64,000 nt of DNA from Bacillota bacterium. GTDB taxonomy: Bacteria; Bacillota; UBA5301. A program made the position numbers and the translations under genes. The stretch spans positions 1 through 64,000 of the forward strand of contig JACDOJ010000002.1 of assembly GCA_017656135.1 (NCBI GenBank), read 5' to 3'. Shown here one piece after another: positions 7,618 to 16,580 of the stretch. How positions within the stretch are numbered: the stretch's first letter is position 1; every line of letters begins with the position of its first letter. The notes below the pieces were generated by a model. It worked only from the letters and a program-made list of their open reading frames with translations. It had not been told where the DNA came from and did no database searches.

Positions 7618-8412
7618 GTGCAGTTTTTGATGATTTTGGTCTTGTTTTTCTCTTTAGTGGTGGCGGTCTTTGCGGTGCAAAATGCCGTCTTGGTGCCGGT
7701 CAACTTTATCACCTGGCATTTTGAGACCTCTTTGGTCTTCGTGATTCTCGTGGCCACCGCCTTAGGGGCGGTCATCGTCGGTCTCTTAGGGCTCTTTACC
7801 GGCATTAAACAGCGCTGGAAGATCAAGGGTTTGGATAATACCAACTCAAAACTTTCTCAGGAAGTGGACAGGCTCACCGGCCAGAACGAGGAACTTAAGG
7901 CTGCTGTCAATCAGCTGGAAGAAAAGCTCCGGGAGGCCAAGGAGATCTTCAGTTTACAGCTGGCCTCCGGTGACTCTGAGAAAGCTGTACAGCTTAAAAA
8001 AGAGCTTTCCGGCGCTGAGTTCGTAGTCTGGGATGAACCCCTCACACGGGTTCGGCTGGCAGCGGGTGATGCCGACAGGGTTCGGGAGGCCCTCGGTGAT
8101 TGTGCCGGTTTTTACCAGCTTACAGTCACTGGGTCTGAAACCAGCCTGGTGGTTAACGCCGACTACTGGCAGACCGTGGAAACCCAGTATCCTGATGCCG
8201 AGATGGACGGGCCTTGGCGGGGAATTCTCTTAAGGCAAGAGGCGGCCCTACCTGTTGCTGATGCCTTTTTCAGCTTACTGGTCACCAGGCTATCGGAATC
8301 TGTGCCGAGCTATGCGGTTACGACTATTCACTCCCAGTACCTGCTGTTGGTCAAGGAAGATGACCTGGCTACAGCAGTCCAGAAATTACAGGTTATACTT
8401 GACATGATATAA
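7618..8412 (+). CDS. LapA-domain membrane protein fused to an ACT-like regulatory domain
   Basis: 264 residues from GTG 7618 (GGGGGGAG upstream). Residues 1-70 are a LapA/DUF1049 unit: a helix, the signature 'FAVQNAVLVPVNFITWHFETS', then a second helix 'VFVILVATALGAVIVGLLGLF'. Residues 75-120 form a coiled coil. Residues 140-264 resemble the COG3603/CASTOR-like ACT pair: 'RVRLAAGDADRVREAL', 'TSLVVNADYW', 'GPWRGILL' and a C-terminal 'YAVTTIHSQYLLLVKEDDL', matching the 'aisTfdtDyiLVkeedl' motif of ACT_7. A membrane-tethered ligand sensor is plausible, but this is inference from motif similarity alone. Confidence 0.65.
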   Translation: MQFLMILVLFFSLVVAVFAVQNAVLVPVNFITWHFETSLVFVILVATALGAVIVGLLGLFTGIKQRWKIKGLDNTNSKLSQEVDRLTGQNEELKAAVNQLEEKLREAKEIFSLQLASGDSEKAVQLKKELSGAEFVVWDEPLTRVRLAAGDADRVREALGDCAGFYQLTVTGSETSLVVNADYWQTVETQYPDAEMDGPWRGILLRQEAALPVADAFFSLLVTRLSESVPSYAVTTIHSQYLLLVKEDDLATAVQKLQVILDMI

Positions 8413-8472
8413 AGAGGTTATCGGTTTTTTTGTGTTGAATTTATAATCGTTTAAAAAAAGGAGAGAGTACCA

Positions 8473-8973
8473 GTGAACGCACAAACTATTAATGCCTTTT
8501 TAGCTGCTACCACCAGGGTATTCAAGCAATTTTGCAACTACGAGATTACCATGCTTAGGGATGAAATCGCCCTACGTAAGTCTCCGATTAAACTCTACGA
8601 GATAAATGTGCACGTTGGCATCGTCGGCGATCTCAACGGAGTGGTTTACTATAGTTTTCCGCCGGATGTAGCGGCCCAGATTGCTTCTTTAATGACCGGT
8701 TTGAACAGCTACGAAGACGGCCAACTGAGCGAGCTGGCTAAAAGTGCCTTATGTGAGCTCTGTAACATAATCAGCGGTCAGGCGGCCATCGAGCTCAGCA
8801 ATGACGGTTATCGTCTGGACCTCAGCCCACCCTCTCTCTTCACCGGGCACGGGGTGTTGACCTCCAGCTTCCACGGCTACCTTTTGGGCATCCCCATGCA
8901 GACGCCTGTGGGTAAGTTCGAGATCGATGTCGCTTTGAGCGAGGATAAGAGCCTAGCAACTCGGAGTAAATAG
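8473..8973 (+). CDS. cheX: CheX-like chemotaxis phosphatase domain protein
   Basis: 166-residue single-domain protein of the CheX/CheC class, which dephosphorylates CheY-P. The helix 'LSELAKSALCELCNIISGQAAIEL' carries the conserved E-x2-N active-site pattern (E and N in 'ELCNIISG'), and 'LYEINVHVGIVGDLNGVVYYSF' is the characteristic first strand pair. GTG 8473 follows AAAGGAGAGA. No other chemotaxis genes are nearby; it sits just 8 nt before the recJ fusion, so it may work with a distant CheY or another response regulator. Confidence 0.8.
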   Translation: MNAQTINAFLAATTRVFKQFCNYEITMLRDEIALRKSPIKLYEINVHVGIVGDLNGVVYYSFPPDVAAQIASLMTGLNSYEDGQLSELAKSALCELCNIISGQAAIELSNDGYRLDLSPPSLFTGHGVLTSSFHGYLLGIPMQTPVGKFEIDVALSEDKSLATRSK

Positions 8974-8981
8974 GGTCCGTC

Positions 8982-11900
8982 ATGACAACTCTCACTACTC
9001 CCACCAAGGTCAAGTGGATCTTTCCAGATGAGCAGGTGGACCAGACCGAGCTGGACCGCTTGGTTAAGGCCACCGGTGCCAGCCGTCTCACGGTGGAGAT
9101 CCTCTACCGCAGGGGCTTTTGCACCTCAGAGGAGATTAAAAGGTTTCTGGCTCCTGATCAGAGCCAATTACACGACCCCCGGCTGCTTCCGGGGGTTTCG
9201 CAAGCTATCGAGCGGGTTCTGGCGGCCCAAAGAAGCGGCGAACCGGTGGTGGTCTACGGTGACTACGATTGTGACGGGATCACCAGTACCTATACAATGC
9301 TTCAGGTTTTGAGGGCCCTGGGGATAGCTGCCGACTACTACATTCCCAACCGGCTGGATGAAGGCTACGGGTTGAACGCTGAGGCGGTGACGAAACTTGC
9401 CGAAAAGTACAGCCTAATGATCACCGTGGACTCTGGTATCACTGCCTGCCGGGAGGTGGAGTTGGCCAACAGCTTAGGTTTGGATGTCATCATCACCGAT
9501 CACCACACCCCAGGCGAGGAGCTTCCTCCTGCTCTGGCGGTGATCAACCCGAAAATCGCCGAAAGCAAATACCCCTTCCCAGAGCTGGCCGGAGTCGGAG
9601 TGGCCTACAAGGTGGCCCAGGCTCTCTGGGAGGCGGCCCAACCGGATCTTCCTGTTCCTCTTTCCCCGGCAGTGGTCATGCTGGGCACCGTCGCTGATAT
9701 CGTTCCGTTAGTTGATGAAAACCGCATCATCGTTGCCCAGGGTTTGGCCAACTTGCCTGCCACCGATAACCTTGGGCTTAAGGCGTTGATCCAGGAAGCC
9801 GGGAAAAACCCTGCTGAGGTCACCGCCGGCCAGGTTGCCTTCAACCTGGCCCCCCGCATCAATGCTGCCGGCCGGCTGGGCCAGGCTGATCTGGCTCTCC
9901 AGCTCCTGCTCTGCACCGATCAGACTGAGGCTTTTCGGATCGCCCGTAAGCTCTCACAGCTCAACGCCAAGAGGCAGTCCATTGAGGAGGAGATCCTGGC
10001 CGAGGCGGTTAAGGCGGTGGAGGAGACCTGGCAGCCGGAGGATAAAGCCATTGTGGTGGCCGGCGAGGGCTGGCACAGCGGCGTGGTGGGCATAGTCGCT
10101 GCTAGACTCGTGGAGCTCTACTCCCGGCCCAGCGTAGTCATCACCCTGGAGGGGGACGAGGGTCACGGCTCCGCCCGGAGTGTCCCGGGCGTCAATATCT
10201 ATGATGCTTTGAGCCGGTGTTCCCACCTCTTGTTGGGTTTCGGCGGGCACAGTGGAGCGGCCGGTCTCAGCATCCACAGGGAGAAAGTGGGAGAGCTACG
10301 CCAGGAGTTCTGCCGGGTCGTCGACGAGATGATCAGCGCCGAAGATCTGGTTCCGCAGCTGGTCATTGATGCTGAGGCCACACTTGAGGATATCACTGAG
10401 CAGCTGGTCAACGAATACGCCGCTCTAGAACCCTTTGGCTATGGTAATCCTAAACCGGTTTTGGCTATCCGAGGTCTCCAGCTGCAGGAAGTGCGGAAAG
10501 TGGGGCACAGCAATGATCACCTTAAACTTACTGTTGCCCAAGGCAACACGATCTGTGATGCCATTGGTTTCAGTCTAGGTGCCTGGGCCGATATTTTGGA
10601 CTGGTACTGCGGCCCGGTGGATCTGGCTTTTACTCCGGAGATCAACCAGTGGCGGGGCCAGAAGAACATCCAGCTTCAGCTTAAAGACGTTCGGATTCCC
10701 GAGGAAGAGATCTCCCCGGTGGACCGGCTCTTCATCGACGAAACCGCTGCCACTACCGACCCCTATGCCTCCATCGGCGCTGCCCAGGAGTTCTATACAA
10801 AGATAGTAGGTGTTACTTTTGAGGACCGCCAGGAAGTGGTCTCTTCTTTACGGAGCGGTCAAAAGCTCAAGCTGGTCCGGGAGGTGGACAACCCCCATGA
10901 CCCCAATGCCATCGCCGTCACCACCCTGGACGGTAAGCAAGTCGGCTACTTAAGAAGGGGCATTGCTAAGCACCTGGCTCCCCTCTTAGACGGCGAAACC
11001 GGTTATGAGGCCACCGTCTCCCAGGTCACCGGCGGGGGAGAAGGAAAGTCTTTGGGAGTCAATGTCTTTGTCCGCAAAGAGGAGGACCCTGAGGAGTACC
11101 TGCGCTGGCTCGCGGGAAAGGACACCCGCCGGAGGCTGACTGGGCTCCCTGATGAGGAGCTAAAAACCGCCATCAGCCGGGCGATCATCGGAGAACACTC
11201 TTACCACCCAAAACAGGCTGAGGCCTTAGAGGCCTTGCAAAGGGGAGCCAACACCCTCCTTATAATGGGAACCGGCCGGGGGAAATCCGCTGTTTTCCAG
11301 TCCATGGCAGCCTATAAGGCCCTACGCCACCGACAGGCCACGGTGATCATCTACCCCCTCAGGGCTTTGGTCAACGACCAGCTCCGTTCAATGCAGGCCA
11401 AGCTGGCACCCCTGGGAATCAGAGTTCTAAAAGCCACTGGTTCCCTGACCACCCGAGAGAGGGAGGAGCTGAACACGGCCCTCCACCTTGGCGAGGCCGA
11501 CGTCCTTCTGGCCACTCCGGAGTTTGTCCAGCGCAACCTGGCTCAGCACCCTGGGCTCCTCTCCCGCCTAGGCCTTTTTGTGGTGGATGAGAGTCACCAC
11601 ATCGGTAGGCTGAACTCCCAACGTTCCGCTTACCGAAGTCTGGACAGGCTTAGAGAGCAGTTGGGCAATCCTTTGACCCTGGCGGTGACGGCTACCGCTG
11701 ATGATCAGGTGGCAGAGGCCATCATTCAAGCCCTCTCCATTGACACGGTGATTGTGGATCCCCATATCCGGGCCAACCTCTCAGTGGTCGATCAGAGGGG
11801 GCTGACTGAGGGAGCCAAGTTTGCCTACCTGCTGGATCTAGTGAAAGAAGGGGAGAAGGCCATCATCTATGTGAACAGCCGTGAAGGGGCCACCAACCTC

Positions 11901-12629
11901 TCCCGGGACCTTCGTAGGGCCCTTAGGCACTTGAAGGACCGGATCGCCTTTTACCACGGCGGCCTCACCAACAGCCAGCGGGTCATGGTGGAGGAAATGT
12001 TCGCTGTAGGCTCACTGCGTACTGTGGTTTCCACCAGTGCCTTTGGTGAGGGGGTGGATATCCCTGATATCCGCCATGTTCTTCACTACCACCTGACCTT
12101 TAACTTCACCGACTTCAACCAGCAGAGCGGACGGGCCGGCCGGGACGGCAAGCCGGCGGCAATCCATCTCCTTTACAACCAAGAAGATGTGGAGATTAAC
12201 CGTTTCATTTTAAGGTCCAAGGCGCCGGACCGGGATGTGCTGGCAGCCTTGTACCGCGCCCTTATTCGCAACGCCGACCAAGAGGGCCGGGTCAGCCTCA
12301 CCAATGCCGAGCTGGCCGAGGTGATGCAGGGCCTGCTCAAAGGGGCCGGAGAGTTCTTCCGCCCCTCACCGGAGACGGTTTCTGCAGCCTTAGGGGTCCT
12401 CTATGAGTTGGGGCTCATCGACCGGGAGAAGACCGGAAGCTCCCGGGTGATCTACCTGGCTCCCCGCCCCGAGGGCAAGCTAGACTTAAATGATTCAGTC
12501 AGGTATAATGAAGGTATTGTGGAAAAAGAGGTTTTTGAAGAGTTTCAAAAGTGGGCACTCTGTGCATCCAAGGAGGAAATATTATCCCTGATAAATAAGC
12601 CCATATATCCAGTTCACCTGGAAAGATAG
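8982..12629 (+). CDS. recJ: RecJ exonuclease-HIRAN-RecQ-like helicase fusion
   Basis: 1215 residues in one open frame, far longer than ordinary RecJ (550-800). Order: RecJ DHH core with GDYDCDG (93-99) and DHH (173-175), DHHA1 part with GGHSGAAG near 421, and an OB-like region to about 590. Then a HIRAN domain (about 607-695, 'IVGVTF', 'NPHDPNAIAV', 'GYLRRGIAKHLAPLL'), then a superfamily 2 helicase with Walker A MGTGRGKS (762-769), Walker B DESHH (869-873), 'TATADD', and motif VI QQSGRAGRDG (1047-1056), and a winged-helix-like tail. RecJ degrades 5' single strands; RecQ-family helicases unwind for it, so this fuses partners in RecF-type repair. HIRAN binds 3' ends or stalled forks in other proteins. 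Position before apt and relA matches the usual recJ locus. Confidence 0.9.
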   Translation: MTTLTTPTKVKWIFPDEQVDQTELDRLVKATGASRLTVEILYRRGFCTSEEIKRFLAPDQSQLHDPRLLPGVSQAIERVLAAQRSGEPVVVYGDYDCDGITSTYTMLQVLRALGIAADYYIPNRLDEGYGLNAEAVTKLAEKYSLMITVDSGITACREVELANSLGLDVIITDHHTPGEELPPALAVINPKIAESKYPFPELAGVGVAYKVAQALWEAAQPDLPVPLSPAVVMLGTVADIVPLVDENRIIVAQGLANLPATDNLGLKALIQEAGKNPAEVTAGQVAFNLAPRINAAGRLGQADLALQLLLCTDQTEAFRIARKLSQLNAKRQSIEEEILAEAVKAVEETWQPEDKAIVVAGEGWHSGVVGIVAARLVELYSRPSVVITLEGDEGHGSARSVPGVNIYDALSRCSHLLLGFGGHSGAAGLSIHREKVGELRQEFCRVVDEMISAEDLVPQLVIDAEATLEDITEQLVNEYAALEPFGYGNPKPVLAIRGLQLQEVRKVGHSNDHLKLTVAQGNTICDAIGFSLGAWADILDWYCGPVDLAFTPEINQWRGQKNIQLQLKDVRIPEEEISPVDRLFIDETAATTDPYASIGAAQEFYTKIVGVTFEDRQEVVSSLRSGQKLKLVREVDNPHDPNAIAVTTLDGKQVGYLRRGIAKHLAPLLDGETGYEATVSQVTGGGEGKSLGVNVFVRKEEDPEEYLRWLAGKDTRRRLTGLPDEELKTAISRAIIGEHSYHPKQAEALEALQRGANTLLIMGTGRGKSAVFQSMAAYKALRHRQATVIIYPLRALVNDQLRSMQAKLAPLGIRVLKATGSLTTREREELNTALHLGEADVLLATPEFVQRNLAQHPGLLSRLGLFVVDESHHIGRLNSQRSAYRSLDRLREQLGNPLTLAVTATADDQVAEAIIQALSIDTVIVDPHIRANLSVVDQRGLTEGAKFAYLLDLVKEGEKAIIYVNSREGATNLSRDLRRALRHLKDRIAFYHGGLTNSQRVMVEEMFAVGSLRTVVSTSAFGEGVDIPDIRHVLHYHLTFNFTDFNQQSGRAGRDGKPAAIHLLYNQEDVEINRFILRSKAPDRDVLAALYRALIRNADQEGRVSLTNAELAEVMQGLLKGAGEFFRPSPETVSAALGVLYELGLIDREKTGSSRVIYLAPRPEGKLDLNDSVRYNEGIVEKEVFEEFQKWALCASKEEILSLINKPIYPVHLER

Positions 12630-12642
12630 AGGAGGACGGAGC

Positions 12643-13167
12643 ATGGATTTGCGTGCGAAGATCAGAGAGATTCCGGATTTTCCAAAGCCGGGCATCAGTT
12701 TCAAGGATGTCACTACTCTCTTTAAGGATAGTGAGGCCCTGAGATACACTATCGACGAGTTGGCCAGGCAGTTTGAGGATCTGGAACCGGACATGATTAT
12801 AGGCGTGGAGTCCCGGGGTTTCATCTTAGGCGCTCCCTTGGCGTATAAGATGGGTACCGGGTTTGTGCTGGTCCGCAAGCCGGGTAAACTCCCGGCAGAG
12901 TGTGAACGGATCGAGTACGAGCTGGAGTACGGCAGTGACGCCCTGGAGATTCACTGTGACTCCTTGGAGCCGGGCCAGCGGGTTCTCATCATCGACGACC
13001 TTCTGGCCACCGGTGGGACCGTTGGCGCTGCCACCCAGCTAGTGAAGAAATTGGGGGCTAAGATCGTAGGTTACGGTTTCATCATTGAACTTACTCCTCT
13101 AGGTGGGCGCTCCAAATTGGATAAAGAGGCCCGAGTTGTCACTTTGGTTCAGTATGACGAAGACTAA
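12643..13167 (+). CDS. apt: Adenine phosphoribosyltransferase
   Basis: Salvages adenine: adenine plus PRPP gives AMP and pyrophosphate. 174 residues, full length. The PRPP-binding loop 'VLIIDDLLATGGT' and the N-terminal 'IPDFPKPGISFKD' and 'GVESRGFILGAPLA' motifs are present. AGAGGAGG precedes ATG 12643, 13 nt after the recJ fusion and 24 nt before relA, the standard recJ-apt-relA order of Firmicutes. Confidence 0.97.
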   Translation: MDLRAKIREIPDFPKPGISFKDVTTLFKDSEALRYTIDELARQFEDLEPDMIIGVESRGFILGAPLAYKMGTGFVLVRKPGKLPAECERIEYELEYGSDALEIHCDSLEPGQRVLIIDDLLATGGTVGAATQLVKKLGAKIVGYGFIIELTPLGGRSKLDKEARVVTLVQYDED

Positions 13168-13191
13168 CCAATGTAACAGGAGTTTTTTGCC

Positions 13192-15360
13192 TTGAGCGAA
13201 ACCGGGATTGACAGGCTGATAGCCAAGATAAAAGAATACAACCCGGATATCGATACCAACCTCATCCGGCGGGCTTACGAGTTTGCCGACAAGGCCCATG
13301 AAGGTCAAAAGCGGGAGTCAGGTGAGCCTTACGTGGACCACCCTTTAGAGGTGGCTATGCTCCTGGCTGAACAGGAGATGGACCAGGAAACTCTGATCGC
13401 AGGCTTGCTTCACGACGTTGTCGAGGATACCGACACTCCCCTGGAGACCGTGGAAGCCCAGTTTGGTCCCAACGTCGCCATGTTAGTGAATGGCGTCACC
13501 AAGCTGGGTCAGATTCCCACCCTTTCCAAAGAAGAACGCCAGGCGGAGAACCTGCGCAAAATGCTCTTGGCCATGGCCAAGGACCTCAGGGTCATTATCA
13601 TTAAGCTGGCGGACAGGCTCCACAATATGCGGACCCTCAAAGCCCTGCCCCCGGAGAGACAGCGTAAGGTTTCCAAAGAGACTTTGGAGATCTACTCACC
13701 CATTGCGCATAGGCTCGGCATGTGGCGAATAAAGTGGGAGCTGGAAGATTTAGCCCTGCGCTACCTGGAACCGAAGGAGTACTACAAACTGGTCGAGATG
13801 GTCAACGAAAAACTCCAGGAACGGCAGGGCTTTATCAATGAAGCCATCGCCAAGATTAGTGCCCGCTTGGACGAGCTAGGGATCAAGTATCACATTGAAG
13901 GCCGGCCTAAGCACTTCTACAGCATCTACAATAAGATGAAGAAACAGGGCAAGCAGTTTGACGAGATCTTTGACCTCATTGGTATCAGGGTCTTGGTGGA
14001 GACCGTCAAGGACTGCTACGCTGTGCTGGGCATTGTTCACGTGCTCTGGAAACCGATCCCCGGCCGGTTCAAAGACTACATTGCCATGCCTAAATCTAAT
14101 ATGTACCAGTCCCTGCATACTACCGTGGTGGGGGAAAACGGACGCTCGTTTGAGGTGCAGATCAGGACTTGGGAGATGCACCGGACTGCCGAGTACGGTG
14201 TGGCTGCCCACTGGAAGTATAAAGAAGGTAAAACCGGCACGGATGTGGAGTTCGAGAAGAAGGTCGCCTGGCTCAGGCAGCTCCTGGAATGGCAAAGAGA
14301 GACCAAAGACATTGACGACTTCATGGAAACCCTCCGCATCGATCTCTTCGAGGATGAGGTCTTTGTTTTTACGCCCAAAGGGGATGTGAAGACTTTACCC
14401 GCCGGCTCGACTCCGGTGGATTTCGCCTACAGCGTGCATACTGATATCGGTCACCATACAGTGGGGGCGAAGGTCAACGGCAAGATCGTACCGCTGGACT
14501 ACAAGCTGAAAAACGGCGAGTTTGTGGAGATCCTGACTTCCAAAAACGGCCGCCCCAGTCGGGACTGGCTGTCGATTGTGAAGACCTCCAAGGCCCGGTC
14601 CAAAATCCGCTCTTGGCTCAGAGAGCAGAACCGGGAGCGGATGATGCTTAAAGGCCGGGAGATTTTGGAGAGACACGCCCAAAAATACGGTTTCGACCTG
14701 GGTGAGTTTCTCAAAGAGGCCGATCTTGAGGAAGTGGCCCAAAAGAACGGGTATGCCAACTTTGATGATCTCCTGGCCAATGTAGGTTACGGTAAGGTCA
14801 CCGCGAATCAGGTGCTCTCCCGCTTGGTCGGGGAGGAGGAGTGGCGCAAAAAACAGCTGGAGTTGAAGCGCCAGTACCGTCAGAAAAAATTAGCGAGAAA
14901 GAGCACTAATAGAGCGGGGATCGGGGTCAAGGGCATCGACAATCCTCTGGTGCGCACGGCCAGGTGCTGTAACCCGGTTCCTGGAGATCCGATCATCGGC
15001 TACATTACCCGGGGCCGGGGGGTTTCCGTCCACCGGGCGGACTGCCCCAACATCTCTGAACTGAGTAAGGACCCAGAGCGCCAGATTGAGGTCTTTTGGA
15101 AGGAAAAACGGGAGGGCACTTATGCGGTGGAACTGGAAGTGGAAGCCGTCGACCGCAGACAGCTGCTCTCTGATGTCATTGATGCGGTTTCCAAAGCCGG
15201 TACTGGCATCGATGCTGTTAACGCCAGAACCACCAAAAACCACCTGGCGATCATCAACATTAAAGTTATCATCGCCGATGTGGAACACATGCAGAAAGTC
15301 ATTGAGGCCATCTCCAAGGTGGACGGGGTAATCCACGTCTGCCGCGCAAATCCTACGTAA
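13192..15360 (+). CDS. relA: Bifunctional (p)ppGpp synthetase/hydrolase (Rel)
   Basis: Makes and degrades the stringent-response alarmone. 722 residues with an intact HD hydrolase domain ('HEGQKRESGEPYVDHPLEVA', 'HDVVEDTD' near residue 74, 'KLADRLHNMRTL'), a synthetase domain around 235-345 ('FYSIYNKMKKQ', 'DLIGIRVLV', 'YQSLHTTV'), TGS ('VFTPKGDVKTLPAGSTPVDFAY'), a zinc-finger region and C-terminal ACT. Both active sites are conserved, so it is the bifunctional long Rel. Starts at TTG 13192 with CAGGAGT upstream. Confidence 0.97.
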   Translation: MSETGIDRLIAKIKEYNPDIDTNLIRRAYEFADKAHEGQKRESGEPYVDHPLEVAMLLAEQEMDQETLIAGLLHDVVEDTDTPLETVEAQFGPNVAMLVNGVTKLGQIPTLSKEERQAENLRKMLLAMAKDLRVIIIKLADRLHNMRTLKALPPERQRKVSKETLEIYSPIAHRLGMWRIKWELEDLALRYLEPKEYYKLVEMVNEKLQERQGFINEAIAKISARLDELGIKYHIEGRPKHFYSIYNKMKKQGKQFDEIFDLIGIRVLVETVKDCYAVLGIVHVLWKPIPGRFKDYIAMPKSNMYQSLHTTVVGENGRSFEVQIRTWEMHRTAEYGVAAHWKYKEGKTGTDVEFEKKVAWLRQLLEWQRETKDIDDFMETLRIDLFEDEVFVFTPKGDVKTLPAGSTPVDFAYSVHTDIGHHTVGAKVNGKIVPLDYKLKNGEFVEILTSKNGRPSRDWLSIVKTSKARSKIRSWLREQNRERMMLKGREILERHAQKYGFDLGEFLKEADLEEVAQKNGYANFDDLLANVGYGKVTANQVLSRLVGEEEWRKKQLELKRQYRQKKLARKSTNRAGIGVKGIDNPLVRTARCCNPVPGDPIIGYITRGRGVSVHRADCPNISELSKDPERQIEVFWKEKREGTYAVELEVEAVDRRQLLSDVIDAVSKAGTGIDAVNARTTKNHLAIINIKVIIADVEHMQKVIEAISKVDGVIHVCRANPT

Positions 15361-15376
15361 CAAGGAGGTTCGGTAG

Positions 15377-15826
15377 ATGCGGGCTGTACTGCAGCGGGTC
15401 TCTAGGGCCCGGGTCAAGGTCCGTGGAAAAGTAATCGGGGAAATTGGCCCCGGTTTTCTCATTTTGTTAGGGGTGGAAGAGGGAGATACTGAAGAGGACC
15501 TGGCTTACCTGCTCAAAAAGACCTCTGAGGTGAGGATCTTTCCTGATGACCGGGGCCGGTTCAACCTGACTCCTAAGGAGGTCGGCGCCGAGATGCTGGT
15601 GGTTTCCCAGTTCACTTTGCTGGGGGATTGCCGCAAGGGAAGGCGCCCCAATTTCTCGGCTGCTGCTCACCCTGATGAGGCCAAGGCCCTCTACCAAGAG
15701 TATGTTGCAGGCTTGAGGGAGCTGGGCTTTAAGGTCCAGGAAGGAGAGTTTGCCGCCTATATGCAGGTGGAGTTGGTCAACGACGGTCCGGTTACCCTGC
15801 TTTTAGATTCCAGGCGGCGGTTTTAA
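15377..15826 (+). CDS. dtd: D-aminoacyl-tRNA deacylase
   Basis: Hydrolyses D-amino acids and mischarged glycine from tRNA. 149 residues, normal length, with both hallmark motifs: 'SQFTLLGDCRKGRRPNF' and the C-terminal 'VNDGPVTLLLDS' (cross-subunit Gly-cisPro equivalent is GP). AAGGAGG is 12 nt before ATG; lies 16 nt after relA, as in Bacillus. Confidence 0.97.
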   Translation: MRAVLQRVSRARVKVRGKVIGEIGPGFLILLGVEEGDTEEDLAYLLKKTSEVRIFPDDRGRFNLTPKEVGAEMLVVSQFTLLGDCRKGRRPNFSAAAHPDEAKALYQEYVAGLRELGFKVQEGEFAAYMQVELVNDGPVTLLLDSRRRF

Positions 15827-15840
15827 GGGAGGTAGAACCG

Positions 15841-16464
15841 ATGCAAGTCTTAAGAATGCCAGTGGGACAGCTTTCTACCAACTGCTATCTGCTGTACACT
15901 GAACCTGGAGGTCAGGGAGCCCTGATTGATCCAGGGGCCGAGACTCTGACCATCTTGACAGCCATCGAGAAACGCCGGCTCGACCTTAAGACCATCCTCT
16001 TGACTCACGGGCACGCCGACCATATCGGAGCTGCCGCCAAGGTAAGGGAGAAGACCGGAGCCAAGATCTATATCCACAGCCAAGATGCGGAAATGGCCAA
16101 GGACCCGGAGCTGAACCTCTCCCCGTACATCGGTTTCGGCAGTTTGGTCCTGGAGCCTGACCGGTTGCTGGCCGAGGGGGAGTCGGTGGAGGTTTGCGGA
16201 GAGCGTCTGAAGGTTCTCTACACACCGGGACATACTCCTGGCAGTGTTTGCTACTATTGCCAAAAGTTGGGCGTGCTCTTTAGCGGAGATACCCTTTTCG
16301 CCGGCGGTTTTGGTCGTACCGACCTGGTGGGAGGAGATGAGGCCCAGCTCAAAGCCTCCCTGGAGAAGATATTACCTAATCTACCAGAAGAAACTCTGGT
16401 CTATCCTGGGCATGGAGGCAAAACCACTATCGGCGGGGAACAGGGCCTTTTGGGGCTTCTATAG
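15841..16464 (+). CDS. MBL-fold metallo-hydrolase (glyoxalase II-like)
   Basis: 207-residue metallo-beta-lactamase fold protein with the dinuclear metal site THGHADHIG (H56, H58, D60, H61), 'TPGHTPGSVCYY', 'SGDTLFAGGFGRTDL' and 'YPGHGGKTTIGGE'. This subgroup resembles hydroxyacylglutathione hydrolase and Bacillus YrvJ/YqgX-type thioester hydrolases; the actual substrate is unknown. Cytoplasmic; last gene of the recJ-relA run, followed by a promoter for the next unit. Confidence 0.9.
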   Translation: MQVLRMPVGQLSTNCYLLYTEPGGQGALIDPGAETLTILTAIEKRRLDLKTILLTHGHADHIGAAAKVREKTGAKIYIHSQDAEMAKDPELNLSPYIGFGSLVLEPDRLLAEGESVEVCGERLKVLYTPGHTPGSVCYYCQKLGVLFSGDTLFAGGFGRTDLVGGDEAQLKASLEKILPNLPEETLVYPGHGGKTTIGGEQGLLGLL

Positions 16465-16501
16465 GCCTAAATCACCTGGGAAAAATAGGTATACTCAGAA
16501 T

Positions 16502-16530
16502 TTGACTATTGCAAATAGCTGCGGTAAAAT
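16502..16530 (+). promoter_or_regulatory. Sigma-A-type promoter for PpiC-TPR gene
   Basis: TTGACT (16502-16507), 17-bp spacer, TAAAAT (16525-16530), about 45 nt before the next start codon. Confidence 0.75.
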
Positions 16531-16580
16531 AGCCTCGTCCCTGTATTTATCCTATCTAAAAAATTAGGGGGAATTACCCG

